A DNA stretch of 64,000 nt from Deltaproteobacteria bacterium HGW-Deltaproteobacteria-15 (GTDB taxonomy: Bacteria; Desulfobacterota; DSM-4660; Desulfatiglandales; HGW-15): positions 1 through 64,000 of the forward strand of contig PHBH01000041.1 of NCBI GenBank assembly GCA_002840535.1, in the 5' to 3' direction. The notes below the pieces were generated by a model, which saw only the letters and a program-made list of their open reading frames with translations, did not search any database and had not been told where the DNA came from. A program made the translations under genes and the position numbers. Below are positions 58,687-64,000 of this stretch, in pieces (position 1 is the stretch's first letter; the number at the start of each line of letters is the position of its first letter).

Positions 58687-61158
58687 TTAACAGATGTGTA
58701 CATCCATGTCATTGACCACCGTGGTCGAAACGCCAGTCCGATCGCTGTAGTGCCGCTTATCCAGATAGTATATGCCCCAGCCCTTCTGGATCTCGTGAAT
58801 GGCGCCTGCTTGATCCAAGACTTTCGAGGGACCGGGAAATAAGTTGACGCTGTAGCGCTGGGCCCGGCGCAGCAGCGGCCCCAGCATCTTGGGATCATGC
58901 AAGCCGCATAACTCAGCAATAATGTCCTTTCCCTCCCCGAAAGGTACGATCACCGCCCGGGTGGCCTCGTCGATGACCTGGAAATGCCTCCCGGCTTCCG
59001 CAAATGATTGGCGCAATGATGGGTGGAAATCCATGTTCCCAGGATTCTTCGGATTGCAGGAAAGCATGTTCACCAGGTTATCGGTGCGACCAACCTTATT
59101 GGCTTTCACCGTATAGTCCATTTCCTCGCGGCGATCGAAAAAATGGTAGAGGAAATATCGCTCTATCACCTTGGGATGGGTGAGCGACCCCCCCAGGGAT
59201 TCGGGATCGGCATGGAACTCCTGTAAGAGCCGTCGAGCAGCCTCCTGTCCGGTCTTTATTTCCTTGAGCGGCCCCAATTCCTCGCGGTCCGGGTTCAAGA
59301 TATGCACCAGACCGGGTCCGTTCCTGCGCTCCCTGTTGCGGTTGCAGCGCCCGGCCGTTTGCAGGATGGAGTCCAGGCTGGCCAGAAAACGTATGGCTGC
59401 GCCGAAACTGATGTCCACCCCGGCCTCGATCAGTTGGGTGCTTACGCAAAGGACAGGTTCATGGTTTTCCAGCTTGGAGCGCATTTCGTTCAGAACACAC
59501 AACCTGTGGGCCGCGCACATGTCCGTGCTCAAATGGTGAACGCCGGGTAGACCACGGCAAGACAACTCATTGTACAGCCTGCGCGCCCAATCCTTGGTGT
59601 TTACTACCGCCAGGCAACTGCCTGCCTTCTCGTATTGCTCGGCAGCCAGGTCCGCGACCTGTTCAAGCGTCCAACCCCCGACCCGGGTCCGGTCCAGGAT
59701 TTCCACCCGTTCCAACTGATGGAAGAGGTTCTCGACATCCGGCATCAGTTCGCTGTTCGCCTCCAAGGTAAGGACGCCCCGCTCCGGCTGCTCCAGCTTG
59801 TCCAGCAAGGGCTGGGTGGCCGTGCAAAGAACCACGCTGGCCCCGCATTCCCGCACTAGGAAATTCACTGCGTTGCAGAACAGGCGGGCGCACTTCACAG
59901 GCAGGGTCTGGATCTCGTCGAAAACAATGACCGCCTGGGCCAGGCGGTGCATGCGCCGTGCAGACCTTGTCCCGTGGCTGAACAGGGATTCCATGAACTG
60001 CACCATGGTGGTGTAGATCACCGGGGCATCCCAGCATTCGGCCGCCAGCCGGCTGCGCGGCGTCTCCTTTTCCGGCTCCAGGTTGCTGTGGTGCTCCAAG
60101 ACGATGCTTCCGAATTCTTCCTCACTTTTCGGCTCCAGTATGCTTCTGGCTACATCGGCGTTCTGGTCGATGATCGAAGTGTAGGGGATGACGTTTATGA
60201 TCCTTTTCATGCGGTGGCGCCGGGCATGGTGCAGCGCGAAACGGAGCCCGGACAGGGTCTTGCCGCCGCCCGTGGGCACGGTCAGTTTGTATATACACTT
60301 TGGCCCTTCAGCCCGATCCAAACAGCGTTGCGACACGCTGCGCCGGATCTCGTCGATGGGCCGATCACCCTGGATATCCAGCAGGTGGGTTTCAAGCCTC
60401 CGAATCGGCTTTTCCCAATCGGTTTCCCCGGAAGAACGCCACAAGGCGTTTAGGGGCTGCCCAGAGTCCGCGCTGTCGATGCGGTCGGCGTCCAGCAGGC
60501 AACTCAAGAGCATGCGGGTGTAGAATCCAAGGTGGAACCAGGCGATTGGATTGGGGACATACCCGCTGCAGCTTCGCGTAATGCAGGAACTGCAAAGATT
60601 TGAAGGCGAAGTTTTCAGTAATTTACTGAAACGGCCCCGCATTTCCTTTAGGCATTCCAACAGGAGGTCATGCCTTGAAGGTCCGCATTCCTTGCCCCAT
60701 GCCGCAACGGCTTCAGTGAGGTGCGTTTTGCCAGTGTCTTTCCCGATTCTTCGTTTGTAGGCGTTTTCCCCACCCGGTTCCAGACAATCGATCAGTCCGG
60801 AATGATGGGAGCATAGACAGAGGGCGAGCATCTGGGCAAAAAGAGGATCGGTTTTCTTTAGGGGGATACCCTTGAGCGCGGCCCAGATCTTCTGGGACCC
60901 GGCAGTGGAATGGTCTATCTTCCCCCTCTTGCCCGCGGCGTCTACGTAGTGCTCGTCCTCCTGGTCCCAAAAACCGGTTGCCGAACGGATATAATTCTGA
61001 AAGGCCTGGGAAGCCTTTCCTTGGTCATGCAGACTACCAAGCAAGAAGCCGGCATTGGGCAGCCCGATATCCCGGGCGAAGTCAGAAGCCAACTTGGCCA
61101 CATTGTCTAAATGGGAGACTAACGATTGTCCTGGCCGAGCCCAAAACTCATCCTGCAT
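58687..61158 (-). CDS. cas3: CRISPR-associated helicase/nuclease Cas3
   Basis: An 823-residue Cas3. The HD nuclease domain is at the N-terminus (H16 in SLVSHLDNVAKLA and GSLHDQGKAS with H44-D45). The SF2 helicase has Walker A VPTGGGKT near 293, the DEIQ box VIVFDEIQTLP near 413 (a variant of DEAH), and motif VI QTAGRCNRNRERR. Cas3 is recruited by Cascade and degrades target DNA. First gene of the operon; the ATG at 61158 has only a weak SD. Confidence 0.96.
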   Translation of the reverse strand: MQDEFWARPGQSLVSHLDNVAKLASDFARDIGLPNAGFLLGSLHDQGKASQAFQNYIRSATGFWDQEDEHYVDAAGKRGKIDHSTAGSQKIWAALKGIPLKKTDPLFAQMLALCLCSHHSGLIDCLEPGGENAYKRRIGKDTGKTHLTEAVAAWGKECGPSRHDLLLECLKEMRGRFSKLLKTSPSNLCSSCITRSCSGYVPNPIAWFHLGFYTRMLLSCLLDADRIDSADSGQPLNALWRSSGETDWEKPIRRLETHLLDIQGDRPIDEIRRSVSQRCLDRAEGPKCIYKLTVPTGGGKTLSGLRFALHHARRHRMKRIINVIPYTSIIDQNADVARSILEPKSEEEFGSIVLEHHSNLEPEKETPRSRLAAECWDAPVIYTTMVQFMESLFSHGTRSARRMHRLAQAVIVFDEIQTLPVKCARLFCNAVNFLVRECGASVVLCTATQPLLDKLEQPERGVLTLEANSELMPDVENLFHQLERVEILDRTRVGGWTLEQVADLAAEQYEKAGSCLAVVNTKDWARRLYNELSCRGLPGVHHLSTDMCAAHRLCVLNEMRSKLENHEPVLCVSTQLIEAGVDISFGAAIRFLASLDSILQTAGRCNRNRERRNGPGLVHILNPDREELGPLKEIKTGQEAARRLLQEFHADPESLGGSLTHPKVIERYFLYHFFDRREEMDYTVKANKVGRTDNLVNMLSCNPKNPGNMDFHPSLRQSFAEAGRHFQVIDEATRAVIVPFGEGKDIIAELCGLHDPKMLGPLLRRAQRYSVNLFPGPSKVLDQAGAIHEIQKGWGIYYLDKRHYSDRTGVSTTVVNDMDVHIC

Positions 61159-61320
61159 AGATTTTGTCTACCCCTTCCTCAGTAGCAGGGTTAAGTAACT
61201 CTAGTCTGCGCTATGCCCTATGCTCCCCATGCGGCGTCCTCTTCCCCAGCACCTCCACGATGGCCCTCCGTCGGAGCAGGTTCGTCCGTTGGCGAAGTAG
61301 GAACCGATCATACAACCGGC

Positions 61321-61339
61321 TTTGACAGGGACGGTCAAA
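61321..61339. promoter_or_regulatory. TTTGAC-N7-GTCAAA palindrome, copy 1
   Basis: TTTGACAGGGACGGTCAAA; preceded by AACCGGC. Copy 2 is 225 bp to the right. Both lie upstream of cas3, so an operator role is possible. Confidence 0.4.
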
Positions 61340-61545
61340 CGCTGAGTTTTTTTTGACGTCCATCCCTATATTTTTTCTCACCTTGTTCTCACAGATGACT
61401 TCCCTCCCGCCAGACCTGATAGGTCATGACTTAGATACTTGATTGGACACCGGAGCGTGGGAACGATAATCAAAGACATAAGCCCGGCGAGCAATCCGCC
61501 TGACGTCTTCCACACCTTGGAAATGGGTTGATCTCACAACCTGGT

Positions 61546-61564
61546 TTTGACAGATACGGTCAAA
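61546..61564. promoter_or_regulatory. TTTGAC-N7-GTCAAA palindrome, copy 2
   Basis: TTTGACAGATACGGTCAAA, preceded by AACCTGGT. It matches copy 1 at 17 of 19 positions, with the flank also similar. Confidence 0.4.
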
Positions 61565-61764
61565 GGGATGAAATTATTTTGTGGTTAGTGAGTGGCTTGG
61601 TGTTATTTGGTTGAGCTGGGAATTGCCTTTAAGATGGTTCGCCAGTCTCGCTTTTGAGAAGATTGTCTTTGGGTTTATCGGCTCTCTGTTTTTTCGATTT
61701 TGTGTGAGAACACTTCTATACCCCTCTTTGGCTTTCTTTGCCAGGCGTTTTGAGATGAGTACTG

Positions 61765-61850
61765 GAGAAATCCCTCCCGGCCTCCCTTTGCGAAAGGGAG
61801 GAGCTCCCCCCTCCCCTTTGTCCCCTCCCGCCAAGGGAGGGGAGAAGCGG
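61765..61850. repeat. GC-rich hairpin cluster (CCTCCCTTTGCGAAAGGGAG family), locus 3
   Basis: Two hairpins, CCTCCCTTTGCGAAAGGGAG and CCCCTCCCGCCAAGGGAGGG, separated by a C-rich run. Same general type as loci at 32421 and 49593. Confidence 0.65.
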
Positions 61851-61976
61851 TCTTTGCGCTATGCATGCCCTCCTGTCAGAAGGATGAAACTGCAAGGAGG
61901 ATGTCCGAGGATAGTACATGACCTGGGTCATTTGATGTCCCAGGTTGGACGGGAGGAAGTGTGGAGTGCGTGCCCC

Positions 61977-63281
61977 TTAATAGGTGAGCAAAGAGGGCAG
62001 GAACGTGGCCATCCCCGGGAAAATGATCAACAAGGAGATCATCACCAGGAGGGCCGCGACAAAGGGCAATATCCCCTTGAAAATGGTCTGAAGCGGCACC
62101 TCAAGCGCAATCCCTTTGATGACGAACACGTTGACACCCACAGGTGGGGTGATGGTGCCGCACTCGATCAGCACCACCAGCAGCACGCCGAACCAGATCA
62201 GGTCGATTTGAAGATGCTCCAACACAGGCAGAAAAATAGGGACGAGAATCATGAGCAGGGCCATGGAATCCATAAACATGCCGCCCAAAAAGAAGATGAC
62301 AACGATAATCCCCACAATGACCGCGTTCGGTAACTGGATTCCCATCACCCAGTCCACCATGGCAAAGGGGATCTTGGTCACCGCCATGAAGTGCCCAAAG
62401 ACGGTTCCCCCTGTGATCAGCAGAAAGATCATGCAGGACATGCGGATCCCCCCCTCGCATGCCGCAACGAACTTCCGCCAGTTAAGCTCTCGCCTGATGC
62501 ATCCGATGGCCAGTGCGCCCGCTGCTCCGACTCCTCCGGCCTGAGTGGGGCTGAACATGCCGAAAAGCAACCCGCCCACCACGAACAGGAAGAGAACAAG
62601 GGTCTCCAGGATGCCGGCGAGGGCCATGAACTTCTCTTTCCATCCAGTCGACGGTCCATAGGGGGCCAGGGTGGGATCGCGCCGGCACAGAATGAACACC
62701 GTGGCCATAAACAGTGCGGTCAGGACCAGACCCGGCAGTATTCCGGCCGCAAAAAGCTTCCCGATCGACTCTTCAACCAATATGCCGTAAATGATGAAAA
62801 CCGTGCTGGGTGGGATGAGGACCCCCAGAGAACCGGCGGCTGCTACCGCTCCGGTAGCCAGCGCAGTATCGTAGCCGTATTTCTTCATCTCCGGTAAGGC
62901 GATACTGCCCATGGTCCCGGCCGCAGCGGGACTCGAGCCGCAAATGGAGCTGAACCCGGCACAGGCCGTTACCGTGGCCATAACCAACCCCCCGGTCAGG
63001 CCGCCCACCCAGACGTAGGCTGCCCTGTAAAGCCTTGCCCCCATGCCGGAGGCAAAGGCAAAAGACCCCATGAGGACAAAGGCAGTGACCACGCTCAGGG
63101 GATAGGACGAAAAGACCTCGAAAATGTCCATGGAGAGCGTGTAGTATGCCGCCCGGAAGTTGTCCAGATATGCAAGCCCAAGAAACCCCACGAGGCCCAT
63201 GGCAAAGGCAATAGGCATTTTGAGCATGAATAACAGGAGCAGAACGCAGATCCCTATGATGCCGATCGTTTCCGGATTCAT
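61977..63281 (-). CDS. dctM: TRAP transporter large permease
   Basis: A 434-residue DctM protein with about 11-12 hydrophobic helices. Typical segments are AGFSSICGSSPAAAGTMGSI, GSLGVLIPPSTVFIIYGIL and TPPVGVNVFVIKG. It moves an organic acid across the inner membrane using the sodium gradient, with DctQ and a periplasmic binding protein. The start at 63281 overlaps the dctQ stop as ATGA; the open frame further upstream is out of register with dctQ and false. Confidence 0.95.
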   Translation of the reverse strand: MNPETIGIIGICVLLLLFMLKMPIAFAMGLVGFLGLAYLDNFRAAYYTLSMDIFEVFSSYPLSVVTAFVLMGSFAFASGMGARLYRAAYVWVGGLTGGLVMATVTACAGFSSICGSSPAAAGTMGSIALPEMKKYGYDTALATGAVAAAGSLGVLIPPSTVFIIYGILVEESIGKLFAAGILPGLVLTALFMATVFILCRRDPTLAPYGPSTGWKEKFMALAGILETLVLFLFVVGGLLFGMFSPTQAGGVGAAGALAIGCIRRELNWRKFVAACEGGIRMSCMIFLLITGGTVFGHFMAVTKIPFAMVDWVMGIQLPNAVIVGIIVVIFFLGGMFMDSMALLMILVPIFLPVLEHLQIDLIWFGVLLVVLIECGTITPPVGVNVFVIKGIALEVPLQTIFKGILPFVAALLVMISLLIIFPGMATFLPSLLTY

Positions 63282-63772
63282 CTTCTGACCGCCCTTGTTG
63301 CAGCTTGGAAGGAGTTGAGGAGGCACACCACCGTAATCGGAACAAACCCGATGGCTATAGCGAAGAGAAAAGGGTAGAGAGGCACGAAAAGCGTCGAGCT
63401 CACCTCCCCGGCCATACGCAAGGCACGGCCAAGCATGAATATCCGCCATACGATCACGGCGAAGAACAATGCCTGAAGAAAACAGATAAGGCTGTCGATC
63501 ACCGCCTGTGATCTCTCTGAGAGACTGGAGACCAGAAGCTCCACGCTTATATGCCTGCCGGAAATCTGTGCTATGGCGATGGCAAAGGCGATGGCCACAA
63601 CTTGCGAAAGCGTAACGATGTCGATCGCTCCGAGAAAAGGAGTTGCAAAGCACTTGGTCCCAATCACATCGATGCAGGTGACCGCCAGCATCAGGAGCAT
63701 GGCAACGATGCCTATACGCTCAAACCATACACTGACCGCACGGTTTACCTTTTCAATCCGTCTGAGCATCAT
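63278..63772 (-). CDS. dctQ: TRAP transporter small permease
   Basis: A 164-residue protein with four hydrophobic helices (about residues 18-36, 51-70, 90-112, 132-155) and the DctQ features VTCIDVIGTKCF and SGRHISVELLV. It partners DctM. GAGGGA lies 8 nt before the ATG, and translation is coupled to dctM by the ATGA overlap. Confidence 0.93.
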   Translation of the reverse strand: MMLRRIEKVNRAVSVWFERIGIVAMLLMLAVTCIDVIGTKCFATPFLGAIDIVTLSQVVAIAFAIAIAQISGRHISVELLVSSLSERSQAVIDSLICFLQALFFAVIVWRIFMLGRALRMAGEVSSTLFVPLYPFLFAIAIGFVPITVVCLLNSFQAATRAVRR

Positions 63773-63866
63773 GGGTGTGGTCCCTCTTTTCCATTGGATG
63801 ATCGGCCTTCGTCGTCACGATCGGCAGTCTCAAGTCTTCAGCGCCTGGGTGAGCCATGCATTATGC

Positions 63867-64000
63867 TCACTTCAACATCTCCTTGGGACCGGTTGCAGAC
63901 TTGATCCCGAGTTCCAGTTGCCTTTTGGTCCAAAAATCGATTCGCTCCTGAAGGAAGGAGATCCAGCTTCGAACATCCTTCTCAGCAAAGCCCTTGCCCG
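63867..64000 (-). CDS. C-terminal end of an unidentified protein, perhaps the TRAP binding protein
   Basis: The last 44 codons of a gene that enters from the right edge. The tail reads GFAEKDVRSWISFLQERIDF then WTKRQLELGIKSATGPKEML and ends in K. It lies 94 nt upstream of dctQ on the same strand, where the solute-binding protein dctP is usually found, but the fragment itself has no motif that proves this. Confidence 0.5.
   Translation of the reverse strand, partial: GKGFAEKDVRSWISFLQERIDFWTKRQLELGIKSATGPKEMLK

Larger units (their letters stand above)
61159..61976. other. 818-nt gene-free stretch upstream of cas3
   Basis: It should hold the cas operon promoter, though no convincing -35/-10 pair was found. 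Two related TTTGAC palindromes and a GC-rich hairpin locus are listed separately. Open frames here read through repeats and have no ribosome sites. Confidence 0.5.

Noticed and set aside
58677..58919. N-terminal extension of cas5c overlapping cas3
   Set aside because: It would overlap the conserved end of cas3 by more than 200 nt, while a GTG with a good SD lies right after the cas3 stop.
63282..63653. N-terminal extension of dctM overlapping dctQ
   Set aside because: It runs out of frame through dctQ; the ATGA junction at 63281-63278 gives the normal DctM length.

Overview
The window comes from a dissimilatory sulfate-reducing bacterium of the former Deltaproteobacteria (Desulfobacterota). 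The main evidence is a complete sat, aprBA and qmoABC set on one strand. The family content and the GC-rich, SD-led genes suggest a Syntrophobacter-like or Desulfatiglans-like lineage, but the genus cannot be fixed from sequence reading alone.

Layout. 1-0.7 kb: the start of tuf preceded by a tRNA operon (Thr-TGT, Tyr, Gly, Thr-GGT), the same order as E. coli thrU-tyrU-glyT-thrT-tufB, with a clear sigma-70 promoter. 1.1-4.8 kb: a small membrane protein, ndk, two tandem YkgJ-type cysteine-cluster proteins, a SEC-C protein and a zinc-ribbon protein. 4.8-15.6 kb: the energy-metabolism core, read leftward: sat, aprB, aprA, terminator, an ETF:quinone oxidoreductase, qmoA, qmoB, qmoC. Sat activates sulfate to APS, AprAB reduces APS to sulfite, QmoABC links AprAB to the menaquinone pool, and the ETF-QO would feed fatty-acid or amino-acid oxidation electrons into the same pool. 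16-31 kb: housekeeping and envelope genes (MBL hydrolase, polyprenyl synthase, rimO, a YajG-like lipoprotein, an opgG-orf-opgH osmoregulated glucan operon, CCA-adding enzyme, a DapA-family aldolase, two methyltransferases, ubiB). 32.7-38.0 kb: one very large gene in which two whole UvrA proteins are fused. 38-49.5 kb: alanine dehydrogenase, small exported or membrane stress-type proteins (PRC-barrel, DUF1328, DUF4142), a cyclophilin, a large multi-PAS histidine kinase, lactate dehydrogenase and an MBL hydrolase.

49.6-61.2 kb: a type I-C CRISPR-Cas system, all leftward: cas3, cas5c, cas8c, cas7, then an interruption (a fragment of a second cas7, a BRO-N/DinD-like gene, a four-helix-bundle gene), then cas4, cas1, cas2, a leader, and an array of 22 repeats plus a decayed terminal one. 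62-64 kb: the end of an unidentified gene followed by TRAP transporter dctQ and dctM.

The most striking non-genic signal lies in the spacers. About ten intergenic gaps carry imperfect long palindromes whose arms are built from near-tandem 6-9 nt words. The words differ from site to site, but the architecture is the same. A separate two-copy element with shared ends, three loci of GC-rich hairpins, and a paired TTTGAC palindrome are also present. Several apparent N-terminal extensions of genes are only read-through of these repeats, and starts were corrected accordingly.
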